NCBI RefSeq assembly: GCF_001427635.1
Contig: NZ_LMHA01000001.1
Coordinates: forward strand, 124,852-188,851
Source of the DNA: Pseudoxanthomonas sp. Root65
Lineage (GTDB): Bacteria; Pseudomonadota; Gammaproteobacteria; Xanthomonadales; Xanthomonadaceae
Direction of reading: 5' to 3'
DNA length: 64,000 bases
The notes under the pieces: model-generated
The model's database searches: none
The model's input: only the letters and a program-made list of their open reading frames with translations
What the model was told of the DNA's origin: nothing
Part shown: positions 31,420 to 43,302 of the stretch, piece after piece
How the letters are laid out: each line of letters opens with the position of its first letter
Numbering within the stretch: position 1 is the stretch's first letter
Translations under genes and position numbers: made by a program

Positions 31420-32163
31420 ATGCGTCCGACCCTGATCCGCCCCCTGCTACTCGCCCTGACCCTGTCCCTCGGAACCACCGCCGCCATGACTTCGTCCGCC
31501 CAGACCACCCCTGCCTACGCGATCCCATCCGACGGCACCCTGCTCAACGTGTCGGCGCAGGCCGAGGCCTCGCGCGTCCCGGACATCGCCACGATCTCGG
31601 CCGGCGTCGTCACCCAGGCCGTCGACGGCAATACCGCCATGCGCCAGAACAGCGAGCAGATGGCCAAGGTCGTGTCCGCCATCAAGGCCGCCGGCATCGC
31701 CGACAAGGACGTGCAGACCAGCGGCATCAGCCTCAACCCGCAGTACCGTTACGCCGAGAACGAAGCCCCCAAGATCACCGGCTACCAGGCCAACAACACG
31801 GTCAGCATCAAGGTCCGCGACATCGCCAAGTTGGGCAAGGTGCTGGACGCCCTGGCCGGCGTGGGTGCCAACCAGATCAACGGTCCCAGCTTCGAGATCG
31901 ACAACCCGGAGCCGGTCTACGACGAGGCCCGTCTGGCGGCGCTGAAGAAGGCCCAGGCCCGTGCCGAGACCTACGCGACGTCGTTGGGCCTGAAGGTGCG
32001 CCGCATCGTCAGCATCTCCGAAGGCAACGGCGGCTTCCGCCCGATGCCGATGATGGCGATGGCCAAGATGGAAGCCCGCGATGCCAGTGGCGCGCCGCCG
32101 GTCTCGCCGGGCGAAAGCACCGTCTCGATCAACCTGGACGTGGTGTTCGAACTGGGCAAGTAA
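31420..32163 (+). CDS. Exported SIMPL (DUF541) domain protein
   Basis: The 247-residue protein has a Sec signal peptide (1-27, cut after SSAQ or nearby) and is probably periplasmic. The SIMPL domain follows: LNVSAQAEASRVPDIATISAGV, GNTAMRQNSEQM, IADKDVQTSGISLNPQY, then GYQANNTVSIKVRDI and the KKAQARAETYATSLGLKVRRI helix. Relatives (BP26, YggE) form channel-like oligomers; the cellular role is unclear. GGAG eight bases before ATG 31420 sets the start. A terminator follows. Confidence 0.9.
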   Translation: MRPTLIRPLLLALTLSLGTTAAMTSSAQTTPAYAIPSDGTLLNVSAQAEASRVPDIATISAGVVTQAVDGNTAMRQNSEQMAKVVSAIKAAGIADKDVQTSGISLNPQYRYAENEAPKITGYQANNTVSIKVRDIAKLGKVLDALAGVGANQINGPSFEIDNPEPVYDEARLAALKKAQARAETYATSLGLKVRRIVSISEGNGGFRPMPMMAMAKMEARDASGAPPVSPGESTVSINLDVVFELGK

Positions 32164-32187
32164 GAGCTGCGGACCCCTACCCGACGA

Positions 32188-32211
32188 CGGCGCCCCAAGG
32201 GGCGCCGTTTT
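32188..32211 (+). terminator. Rho-independent terminator after the SIMPL gene
   Basis: CGGCGCCCC and GGGGCGCCG form a perfect 9-bp stem on an AA loop, followed by TTTTCGTT. Confidence 0.88.
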
Positions 32212-32373
32212 CGTTGCGCGACCGGATCACCGGACTACGCCGAAGGTCGAACGCCCGCCCCCTTGCGGACGCCCTCCGCCGGAGTACAGTCTGGACGTGC
32301 GGCGCCGGGACGTTGCAACCCCACTCCCCGCGACCGAGCGTTGTTCCGTTCACAGCCCTCAAGGAGGTGGATC

Positions 32374-33042
32374 ATGGTTCGCGCACTACCCCACGGTTCC
32401 GATACCCGCATCGACATCGGCCGCATCGCCGCCATCGCGGCCGCCATCGCCCTTCACGCCGCCGCCCTGCTGATGCTGCTCATCCCGATGGCAGCGCCGC
32501 CCCTCGCGCCTGCGGCCAAGCCGAAGCCGGAAGTACGCTGGATCCAGAAGGAGGATCCCATCCCCATCGTCGTGCCGATCGTGGAGCAGCAGACCGTCGT
32601 CAAGCGGGAAGAGCCGCGCCCGGCCACGCCGACGCCGACGGTGACGTCTACGACGCCCACGGTGGATGTTCCCGTCTTCGTGGAGCAGGGCAGCGAGCGC
32701 GTCATCGACATTCCTGCGATCGACAGCAGCGAGATCGGCGGCACATCCCAGGGCACGGGGCCCCTGCCTTCTGCCGCGCTGGAGTACGTGCGTGCCACAT
32801 CGCCGCGCTATCCGATCAGCGAGTTGAAGAACGGCGTGGAAGGTACGGTGGTGCTGCGCGTACTGGTCGACATCGACGGCAAGCCCCTCGACGTAAGTAT
32901 CGAGACCAGCAGCGGCAACCGCAACCTCGACCGCTCGGCCCTGCAGCACGTGTTGAAGACCTGGCGCTTCAAACCCGCCATGCAGAACGGGCAGGCGGTA
33001 CAGGCCTACGGCCTGGTGCCGATCGCGTTCAACCTGCAGTGA
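32374..33042 (+). CDS. TonB-like energy transducer
   Basis: TonB proteins pass proton-motive force from ExbBD to outer-membrane receptors. The 222 residues have an N-terminal membrane anchor (about 15-40), a proline-rich spacer with KPKPEVRW and PATPTPTV stretches (50-110), and a TonB C-terminal domain (140-222) with SPRYPISELKNGVEGTVVLRV and KTWRFKPA. AAGGAGGTG just upstream is a near-perfect Shine-Dalgarno and fixes ATG 32374. No exbB, exbD or receptor gene is nearby, so it is an orphan copy. Confidence 0.88.
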   Translation: MVRALPHGSDTRIDIGRIAAIAAAIALHAAALLMLLIPMAAPPLAPAAKPKPEVRWIQKEDPIPIVVPIVEQQTVVKREEPRPATPTPTVTSTTPTVDVPVFVEQGSERVIDIPAIDSSEIGGTSQGTGPLPSAALEYVRATSPRYPISELKNGVEGTVVLRVLVDIDGKPLDVSIETSSGNRNLDRSALQHVLKTWRFKPAMQNGQAVQAYGLVPIAFNLQ

Positions 33043-33064
33043 TGCATCCGATCTGAAAGCAGAA

Positions 33065-33087
33065 GCCCGCCGGAAGGCGGGCTTTTT
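33065..33087 (+). terminator. Rho-independent terminator after the TonB-like gene
   Basis: GCCCGCC / GGCGGGC with a GGAA loop and T5. Its left side also starts with AGAA, giving weak function in the other direction. Confidence 0.9.
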
Positions 33088-33097
33088 CGTTGTTCCC

Positions 33098-33225
33098 TGT
33101 AGGAGCGACGCGAGTCGCGACCGCGGACCGGAGGGTACCGGCAACCTCGCGGCGGGTCGCGGACTCTCTACCTCGACCATCCGTGGAGCGCATGCCTTCC
33201 GTTCGCGACTCACGTCGCTCCCACA
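33098..33225. repeat. REP-type inverted pair, second copy of the GTAGGAGCGACG family
   Basis: TGTAGGAGCGACGCGAGTCG begins the left arm (33098-33121). The right arm at 33201-33225 is its reverse complement with a few changes. The pair lies between the TonB-like gene and rlmH, just after a terminator. Confidence 0.85.
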
Positions 33226-33239
33226 AAGATCTGTGCAGC

Positions 33240-33710
33240 TCAGGCGCGATGGTACGGGTGGTTCGCCAGCATGGCCGCGGCACGGTAGATCTGTTCGGCC
33301 ACCACCAGCCGCACCAGCATGTGCGGGAGGGTCAGCGGACTTAGCGACCACTTCTCGTGTGCAGCCGCCAGCACGTCCGGAGCATGGCCTTCCGGCCCGC
33401 CGATCAGCAGCGCGATATCGCGGCCCAGTGTCCGCCAATGCTCCAACCGCTGCGCGAGCTGTTCGGAAGAATAGGGTTTGCCGGTCACTTCGAGCGCTAC
33501 GACATGTGCGCTCTTCGGCAACGCCGCCAGCACGCGCTTGCCTTCGTCCTCGATCGCGCGCTGCGGATCGCGACCCTTCCCGCGCAGGCCCGGTTCGATT
33601 TCGATCAGCTCGAACGGCAGCCAGTGCGACAGGCGCTTCTGGTACTCGGCGAAGCCCTGCGCGACCCAGGTCGGCGCACGCTCGCCAGTGGCGATGAGAC
33701 GGCATTTCAT
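33240..33710 (-). CDS. rlmH: 23S rRNA (pseudouridine1915-N3)-methyltransferase RlmH
   Basis: RlmH is a SPOUT-family dimer that methylates pseudouridine 1915 of 23S rRNA in the assembled ribosome. The 156-residue protein holds LDVTGK-type residues (ALEVTGKPYSSEQLAQRL), IGGPEGH and the C-terminal LTLPHMLVRLVVAEQIYRA knot with the terminal YHR. Length matches the family. A TAACAT box sits six bases before the ATG, hinting at its own promoter despite following rsfS. Confidence 0.96.
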   Translation of the reverse strand: MKCRLIATGERAPTWVAQGFAEYQKRLSHWLPFELIEIEPGLRGKGRDPQRAIEDEGKRVLAALPKSAHVVALEVTGKPYSSEQLAQRLEHWRTLGRDIALLIGGPEGHAPDVLAAAHEKWSLSPLTLPHMLVRLVVAEQIYRAAAMLANHPYHRA

Positions 33711-33722
33711 GCGTGCATGTTA
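33711..33722 (-). promoter_or_regulatory. -10 box directly before rlmH (possible leaderless start)
   Basis: Minus-strand TAACAT (33722-33717), six bases (GCACGC), then ATG. No Shine-Dalgarno or clear -35 is seen. Confidence 0.3.
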
Positions 33723-33762
33723 ACGGCACAAGGCACAGCGCCGCACCGGGCCACGGGTACTG

Positions 33763-34524
33763 CTAGGAAGGCTGGATGACCACTTCGCACTCCCAGCCGT
33801 CGTAGCGGCCACCGCATTCGTGCGCGAGGTCGTACAGCGGCAGGCAGATATCGTCGATGGCACCATACGCGGGCACATCGCGGCGGAACACCTGTGCACC
33901 CCACTCCTGCTCCTCGTCATCGTCGCGATTCGGTGTGCGGTTCTCGAACCCGATCGCGGCGGCCTTGCGCAGGAACTCGTCGCGTGCATCCGGGCTGGGA
34001 AAGTAGGCCCAGTGATCGATGTCCCGCGGCTGCCGCAGCTCGTCGCCCCGGTCTTCTAGGACAGCGCAGACATCACGGTTCTCCATCGACTCCCGCGTGC
34101 GCGGGTCGGGATAGAGGAACTCGTGATACGTGCTCCATGTCGGATCAGGGCGATGTCCGGACTGGTAGCGATACTCGGACGCCGCGCGCATGGCCTGCTC
34201 AACCTGCTCGTCCCAGGCTTCGCCCTGCGCCAAGTAGAAGTAAAAATCGCGGCAACCCGAGGAGGTGTTGCGCCCCGCGTAAACAGCCCGACCGGCGGCC
34301 GTCAGCAGCGGAACCACCCGGTCTTCCAGCGCTACCAGCGCGTCGAACTCCTGCTGACTGGACAGCCCGTCCTCACGGGGTTCACGCATCTCCACGCGCA
34401 ACCACGCCATGACCGGGTACTCGTCCGCCTGCACTTCATCGGCTAGGCTCAGGTCCAGGTAAATCGACGCGGGCTGGTCATCCACCCGGAGTGCGTAGAA
34501 ATTCCAACGACCTTCCCTGGCCAT
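33763..34524 (-). CDS. DUF695 and RraB-like domain protein
   Basis: The 253-residue cytoplasmic protein looks two-part. The N-terminal half (5-130: WNFYALRVDDQPASIYLDLSL, GRAVYAGRNTSSGCRDFYFYL) fits DUF695. The C-terminal half (160-250: HWAYFPSPDARDEFLRKAAAIGFEN, then the acidic stretch and YDGWECEVV) resembles RraB, an inhibitor of RNase E. Activity as an RNase inhibitor is inference. It sits between rsfS and rlmH, which are usually adjacent. ATG 34524 is preferred over the frame to 34677, which would overlap rsfS. Confidence 0.75.
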   Translation of the reverse strand: MAREGRWNFYALRVDDQPASIYLDLSLADEVQADEYPVMAWLRVEMREPREDGLSSQQEFDALVALEDRVVPLLTAAGRAVYAGRNTSSGCRDFYFYLAQGEAWDEQVEQAMRAASEYRYQSGHRPDPTWSTYHEFLYPDPRTRESMENRDVCAVLEDRGDELRQPRDIDHWAYFPSPDARDEFLRKAAAIGFENRTPNRDDDEEQEWGAQVFRRDVPAYGAIDDICLPLYDLAHECGGRYDGWECEVVIQPS

Positions 34525-34535
34525 GAGCGCACCTG

Positions 34536-34952
34536 TCAAAGGCGCGATTCGTCGGCGGTCTCGACATCTTCCGGCGGCTGGTCCCCGACGGTCCACAGGC
34601 GCTCCAGCGCGTAGAACTCGCGCACGCGCGGCAGCATGACGTGGACGATGACATCGCCCAGGTCCACCAGCACCCATTCGGCTTCGCGCTCGCCTTCCAC
34701 GCCCAGCGGCATGACATCGAGCTTCTTGGCGAACCGCACCACTTCGTCGGCGATCGACTTGACGTGGCGGGTGGAGGTGCCCGAGGCGATCACCAGATAG
34801 TCGGCGACGCTGGACTTGCCGCGCACGTCGATCTCGACGACATCCTTGGCTTTCAGCTCCTGCACCGCGGCATGTACCGTGGCGAGCAGGTCCGGCAGGG
34901 CCGGCGGCGGGCTGGGGAGGCGGGTCTTGATGACGTGGGCTTGGCTGGACAA
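34536..34952 (-). CDS. rsfS: Ribosomal silencing factor RsfS
   Basis: RsfS binds uL14 on the 50S subunit and blocks subunit joining under starvation. The 138-residue protein has the family core [21 protein letters not shown] and [20 protein letters not shown] and FYALERLW. A proline-rich N-terminal tail (10-20) is extra. It follows nadD by 31 bases, as in many bacteria. Confidence 0.95.
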   Translation of the reverse strand: MSSQAHVIKTRLPSPPPALPDLLATVHAAVQELKAKDVVEIDVRGKSSVADYLVIASGTSTRHVKSIADEVVRFAKKLDVMPLGVEGEREAEWVLVDLGDVIVHVMLPRVREFYALERLWTVGDQPPEDVETADESRL

Positions 34953-34983
34953 AGGCGTGGAGGCTCAGGGAACTCGGCAGTGA

Positions 34984-35661
34984 TTATAGCGGACCCGCGT
35001 CGGCGACCCGTGACAGGTACAGCCTTTCGTCGGCAATGGCGTCCGCGACCGCCGACGGTACGAGCTGACGCCAGGGCCCATCCGCGGCGATGCGACGGCG
35101 GATCTCGGTGGCCGATTCCGGCTGCAGTGGCTGGTTCAAGCGGAAAACGCGGCCGGCGGGCGCACGATGCAGGTCGTCGGGCCGCGCGGTCCAGCGCCCC
35201 TCCAGCATGGCGGCCAGGACCGGCGCGAGGCCGGCATCGAGGCCGCTGCCGGGGCGATCGGCGACGATGAAATGCGCCAGCTCGAACAGCGTCTGCCACG
35301 CCCGCCATGTCGGCAGGCCCAGCAGGCTGTCCGCGCCGATCAGCAGTGCGAGCGGCACCGCCTCACCCAGGTCGGCCCGCAGTTCCCGCAACGTATCGAT
35401 GGTGTACGAGCGGCCGACCGGATCCCGTTGGGCGCGCAGGAGTTCGCGCCGGTCGACGCAGAGGCCCGGCATGTGCTCGACGGCGAGATCCAGCAGGTGG
35501 GCGCGCTGGGCCGCCGAGGCGCCGGGCGCCGCCCGATGCGGAGGATCCGCCGCCGGCATCAGATGCACCGGCACACCGAACGCGTCGCGCGCGGCACAGG
35601 CGATGGCCAAGTGTCCGTTGTGGACGGGGTCGAAAGTGCCGCCGTAGAAGACCTGCAGCAT
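34984..35661 (-). CDS. nadD: Nicotinate-nucleotide adenylyltransferase
   Basis: NadD adenylates nicotinate mononucleotide to form deamido-NAD in NAD synthesis. The nucleotidyltransferase motif GGTFDPVHNGHL is at 7-18. The ISSTEIR-type motif appears as PESATEIRRRI near residue 195. The 225-residue length is usual. It starts 6 bases after the holA stop. Confidence 0.95.
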   Translation of the reverse strand: MLQVFYGGTFDPVHNGHLAIACAARDAFGVPVHLMPAADPPHRAAPGASAAQRAHLLDLAVEHMPGLCVDRRELLRAQRDPVGRSYTIDTLRELRADLGEAVPLALLIGADSLLGLPTWRAWQTLFELAHFIVADRPGSGLDAGLAPVLAAMLEGRWTARPDDLHRAPAGRVFRLNQPLQPESATEIRRRIAADGPWRQLVPSAVADAIADERLYLSRVADAGPL

Positions 35662-35667
35662 CGCCGG

Positions 35668-36702
35668 TCAGGCGACCAGCAGGCGCACGGCCTTCGCGTC
35701 CGCGATGGCCAGCAGCAGACGCTCCAGCACCACCCATGCATCGCCGTCGCCGCGGCCCTTGGCGATGCGGTCGATCTTCGACGCCTCGGCGACGAAGCGG
35801 TCCCAGCGCGCGGGCGCGGCATGGCGCTGCAGCGCACGCTTGAACGGCGCCTGCTTGGCTTCCCAGATGCCCTGCGACTTCATCTCGGCGGCCAGGTTGC
35901 CGCCGTTGGCCTGCACGCGCGCCAGCGTCGCCGTGCGCAGCAGTTCCTTCACGATCATCGGCATCAGCCCGGCCACCACGTCGCCCTCGGCGCGCAGGCC
36001 GGCGAGGATGCGCGACACCTGCGCGCCCTGCCCCGCCAGCACGACATCGGTCAGGCGGAACACGTCGTAACGCGCCGCATTGGCGACCAGCGACTCCATG
36101 CGTTCGACATCCAGCGTCTGGCCATCGCTGAGCAACGCCAGCTTGTCGATTTCCTGCGCGGCGGCAAGCAGGTTGCCTTCCACGCGATCGGCCAGCAGCT
36201 GCACGGCATCGCGTTCGGCGCGCAGGCCCTTGCTGCGCAGGCGGCTTTCGATCCAGCCCGGCAGCTCGTGCGGTTTGATGGCCCAGGCCACCGCCAGTAC
36301 GCCGACGCGCGTGACCGCATCGCTCCACTTGCCCTGGTAGGCCTTGCCCCACTCGCCCGAGGTGATCAGCAGCACCACGTCGGGAGGCGGATTGGCGCAG
36401 AACGCGGTGATCACTTCCGCGCCCTCCTTGCCCGGCTTGCCGCCCGGAAGGCGGACTTCGACCAGCCGCCGGGCACTGAACAGGCTGGGCGCATTGAAGC
36501 TCGCTTCCAACTGGCCCCAGTCGAAATCGCGGCCGTCGGCGTCGAAGACCTCGCGCTCACCGATACCCTGGGCACGCGCATGGGCGCGTACGGCATCGGC
36601 GGCCTCGAGCACGCGCAGCGGCTCCGGCCCGGCGATCAGATAGACCGGCAGCAGCGGCTCGGAGGTTCCGCGCGCCGCCAGCTGTTCCGGCTTGAGTTCC
36701 AT
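35668..36702 (-). CDS. holA: DNA polymerase III delta subunit
   Basis: HolA is the clamp-loader subunit that opens the beta sliding clamp. The 344 residues begin with MELKPEQLAARG and the conserved PVYLIAGPEPLRVLEAADAVR segment. DWGQLEASFNAPSLFSARRLVEVRLP and the AAA-like lid follow. Its ATG shares one base with the lptE stop (TGATG), so translation is coupled. Confidence 0.94.
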   Translation of the reverse strand: MELKPEQLAARGTSEPLLPVYLIAGPEPLRVLEAADAVRAHARAQGIGEREVFDADGRDFDWGQLEASFNAPSLFSARRLVEVRLPGGKPGKEGAEVITAFCANPPPDVVLLITSGEWGKAYQGKWSDAVTRVGVLAVAWAIKPHELPGWIESRLRSKGLRAERDAVQLLADRVEGNLLAAAQEIDKLALLSDGQTLDVERMESLVANAARYDVFRLTDVVLAGQGAQVSRILAGLRAEGDVVAGLMPMIVKELLRTATLARVQANGGNLAAEMKSQGIWEAKQAPFKRALQRHAAPARWDRFVAEASKIDRIAKGRGDGDAWVVLERLLLAIADAKAVRLLVA

Positions 36703-37250
36703 CAGGGGGCCGCGTTCACCTGACCCGAGCGCACCACACCATCGATGCGGCGCAGGATCGAAGCGGCCATCTCGCGGCGCAGTTCGTCGGCAAGCACTTC
36801 ACGCTCGGTGGCGGTACCCGTCGCGTCCTCTGGCGGCGACACGTAGTCGCGCGACAGCTCGACGACCTGCTGTGGCACCAGGTCGGTGCCGTCGGCCTTC
36901 TTGAAGGAGAACACCACCGCATAGCGGAGGCTGAATTCCTGCGCACGCCCGAACTGGTCGATCGCGATCGGCAGATCGCCCCAGCGCTCGGAGACGACAC
37001 TCAGCGTCGCGACCTGCGTGTCGCTCGACGCCGTGCTGTCTTCTTCTCCAATCTGCGCCGCCAGCGTGGCACCCGCAGCCTGCAGGCCACGCGATAGGCT
37101 GGTCACCAGCGCGCTGTACGACGTGGACGACGCGGTGACGCGAACCGGACCCAGGTCGGACGGCAATGCGATCTTGTTGCGCAGATGGAAGCCGCACCCG
37201 GCCAGCAGGACCAGGGTGAGAACGAGGAGGGGCAGGCGGAATCGGATCAT
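36702..37250 (-). CDS. lptE: LPS assembly lipoprotein LptE
   Basis: LptE plugs the LptD barrel in the outer membrane and helps insert lipopolysaccharide. The signal peptide ends in the lipobox LAGC with the lipidated cysteine at residue 19, followed by GFHLR as in the family. 182 residues, normal. The order leuS-lptE-holA is conserved in gammaproteobacteria. It ties in with the lipid A genes at the left of the window. Confidence 0.94.
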   Translation of the reverse strand: MIRFRLPLLVLTLVLLAGCGFHLRNKIALPSDLGPVRVTASSTSYSALVTSLSRGLQAAGATLAAQIGEEDSTASSDTQVATLSVVSERWGDLPIAIDQFGRAQEFSLRYAVVFSFKKADGTDLVPQQVVELSRDYVSPPEDATGTATEREVLADELRREMAASILRRIDGVVRSGQVNAAP

Positions 37251-37334
37251 GGGCGAAGTCTGGACGAGCCTGTCATGGGCGGCAATAGCGTAGCCCGACC
37301 GCAGGTGAACGCCAGGGCAAGCCGTTCTTCACCC

Positions 37335-41396
<4,062 letters not shown>

Positions 41397-41745
41397 CGCG
41401 ATGACGAACGCGCCGCAGCGCGCCATTTTGCGGAAGGGCAGGCGTCAGGCAACGCTCGCGCGGCGGAGGCCTTCACCTCCCTGCGCGCTAAACGACGCCG
41501 GTTGATCACACCACCGGCGGTGGGCCGAACCCCTTTCGTGGTGAGCCTGTCGAACCACGCTGCTTGCGACGGGCCGACGCGTCGCGACCTCCACGCTTCG
41601 CAATGACAAGCGTGGCTCGACAGGCTCACCACGAACGACATTCCCGGAATGCACGCCTGCGGAAGAAGTGGCGCCGGGTTTGCCTGGCGGCTCCTGGATC
41701 CAGCTCGTCGTTTGCGTATCGAAGCGCAGCGGAGCAAGCGCCGCC
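41397..41745. other. Gene-free stretch with one REP pair
   Basis: About 350 bases between the amidohydrolase and the DUF998 gene hold no supported gene. The visible structure is the inverted pair at 41535-41635. No T-rich terminator is seen for either convergent gene. Confidence 0.7.
41535..41635. repeat. REP-type inverted pair, GTGGTGAGCCTGTCGA family
   Basis: Left arm TTCGTGGTGAGCCTGTCGAA... (41535-41559) and right arm 41611-41635, CGTGGCTCGACAGGCTCACC..., are reverse complements with one or two changes. This family is common in proteobacterial intergenic DNA. Single occurrence in the window. Confidence 0.85.
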
Positions 41746-42336
41746 CTACGCACCCGGACTGCGCGAGACCATCCACAGCCAGCCCAGCCACGCCGCATAG
41801 CCCAACCGCTGCGCGACGCCGGCCGGCATCAGCTCCACCGCCAGCAACGCGACGAACAACACCAGCAGCGCCGTTGCGGCACTCGCACGCGCCAGCAGGC
41901 GCCAGGAGGCACGTCCGCGCAATCCCACCGCGACCAGCAGCGCGCCCGGCACGAACGCCACCCACCACAGCATCCACGCGGTGGCGTGCAGGCTGCTGGC
42001 CGGGTTGTCCAGGTCCTCGGGATCGAGCGGCAACAGCCCCATCGCGGCGAAACCCAGTGCCGACAGCAGGGTCAGTTGCGCGCCCACGCGCAGCGACCAG
42101 CCCGCGTCTGCCGGCAGACGACGACGGAGATCGAGCGTCGCCGCAGCCGCCAGCACGCCGGTCAGGACGAATCCCAGCACATTGAAACCCAGCGCATGCG
42201 GCACCCCCTTCGCCCCGAGGACGGCGACCGGATGGAACACCTGCGAATACCCGGACAACGCCAGGCCGAACCCGACCAGCGCCGCGACGAACACCATCGC
42301 CGCCGCCGGCCCGCTCCACCGCCATGCAGCGCTCAT
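41746..42336 (-). CDS. DUF998 family membrane protein
   Basis: The 196-residue protein has about six hydrophobic segments. YSQVFHPVAVLGAKGVPHALGFNVLGFVLTG is the DUF998 pattern (conserved HP, FN). Function unknown. The ATG at 42336 overlaps the stop of the XRE gene by four bases (ATGA), so it is the third gene of a coupled cassette. Confidence 0.8.
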   Translation of the reverse strand: MSAAWRWSGPAAAMVFVAALVGFGLALSGYSQVFHPVAVLGAKGVPHALGFNVLGFVLTGVLAAAATLDLRRRLPADAGWSLRVGAQLTLLSALGFAAMGLLPLDPEDLDNPASSLHATAWMLWWVAFVPGALLVAVGLRGRASWRLLARASAATALLVLFVALLAVELMPAGVAQRLGYAAWLGWLWMVSRSPGA

Positions 42337-42548
42337 GCGTCCTCCCACCGGAACACCTCCTCGATCCCTACGCTGAACGCCCGCGCGATGCGGAACGCCA
42401 ATTCCAGCGACGGCGCATAGCGCCCCGCTTCCAGCGCGATGATGGTCTGCCGGGTGACACCACAGGCATCGGCCAGCGCCTGCTGGGTCATTTCCCCGCG
42501 TCCGAAGCGCAGGCGGCGGATGTCGTTGGCGATCGGCGTACCGGTCAT
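42333..42548 (-). CDS. Small XRE-family transcription regulator
   Basis: This 71-residue protein is essentially one helix-turn-helix domain. The recognition region reads TQQALADACGVTRQTIIALEAGRYAPSLELAFRIARAF (quoted here only as a class marker: TRQTIIALEAGRYAPSLELA). It belongs to the short XRE type often co-encoded with small membrane proteins. ATG 42548 overlaps the stop of the upstream membrane gene (ATGA). It probably binds the palindrome at 43197-43216 in front of the operon; that is inference. Confidence 0.88.
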   Translation of the reverse strand: MTGTPIANDIRRLRFGRGEMTQQALADACGVTRQTIIALEAGRYAPSLELAFRIARAFSVGIEEVFRWEDA

Positions 42549-43174
42549 CGGCGGTCGCGCCAGTACATCGCCGCCGTCGCGGCGTATTCGCACAGCCAGC
42601 CGCACATCAGCGCCAACACCAGCAGGTTGGCGACCATGAACGGGGTCGCCCACGCCAGCCGCTCGGCCGGCGAAAACGCCAGCATCACCGCCAGGCCGAT
42701 CAGGCAGAACGTCAATCCGCTACGGCCCCAGCCGGCCGCCTGCTGTTCGATGCGAAGGTCGCGTTCGTCTTCCTGCACGCGCCCTTTCCAGCGCGCGCCA
42801 AGCACATGGGTCAGCACCGCCCACGCGACCAGCAGCAACACTAGGTTGCGGCCCACCGCGCGCGCCCCGTGGTTGTCCCAGACGGCCCCCTGGGCGAACA
42901 CGTGGGCCTTGGCCAGGAAGTAAGCCACCGCCACCAGCATGAAGACCACGCCCACCCACGCCTTCCACTCGCCGGGCGACACGCCGCGCTCGGCATCACC
43001 CAGCGGCGTGCGCGAGATCGCATACAGCGACACCCATGCCACCGTGACCAGCAAGGCCGTGCCCCACTTGCCCAGATCCACGCCCGCCAGCACATCCGGG
43101 CCCGCCAGCAGGGCCCAGAACGCCAACAAGCCCGCCACCAGCAACCCCAGCCAGCCCACCCGCTGCCGTGCCAT
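42545..43174 (-). CDS. Multi-pass membrane protein of an XRE cassette
   Basis: The 209-residue protein has about six membrane segments in three pairs with a conserved-looking RVQEDERDLRIEQQAAGW loop between helices 4 and 5. This loop resembles those of DUF2178-type proteins that accompany short XRE regulators. Function unknown. ATG 43174 is chosen because GGAGC lies 7-11 bases upstream; an ATG at 43207 would lie inside the promoter/operator. First gene of the three-gene cassette. Confidence 0.8.
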   Translation of the reverse strand: MARQRVGWLGLLVAGLLAFWALLAGPDVLAGVDLGKWGTALLVTVAWVSLYAISRTPLGDAERGVSPGEWKAWVGVVFMLVAVAYFLAKAHVFAQGAVWDNHGARAVGRNLVLLLVAWAVLTHVLGARWKGRVQEDERDLRIEQQAAGWGRSGLTFCLIGLAVMLAFSPAERLAWATPFMVANLLVLALMCGWLCEYAATAAMYWRDRR

Positions 43175-43196
43175 GATGTCCGCTCCAAGAGACAAT

Positions 43197-43235
43197 ATGT
43201 AATTCATACATTACATTTCGATCCTCCAATGTCAA
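43197..43235 (-). promoter_or_regulatory. Promoter with palindromic operator for the XRE cassette
   Basis: A perfect dyad ATGTAAT-N6-ATTACAT spans 43197-43216. On the minus strand a consensus -35 TTGACA lies at 43235-43230, and the -10 position (16-17 bases on, TAATGT/AATGTA) falls inside the dyad. The stretch is strikingly A+T-rich against its surroundings. Binding here would block the promoter. Confidence 0.6.
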
Positions 43236-43302
43236 ACCTTTTTTACATCATCTTGTATCCTCCCGCCCGCGGCACCATCTGACCGCCACGCCCCCATCCG
43301 CC

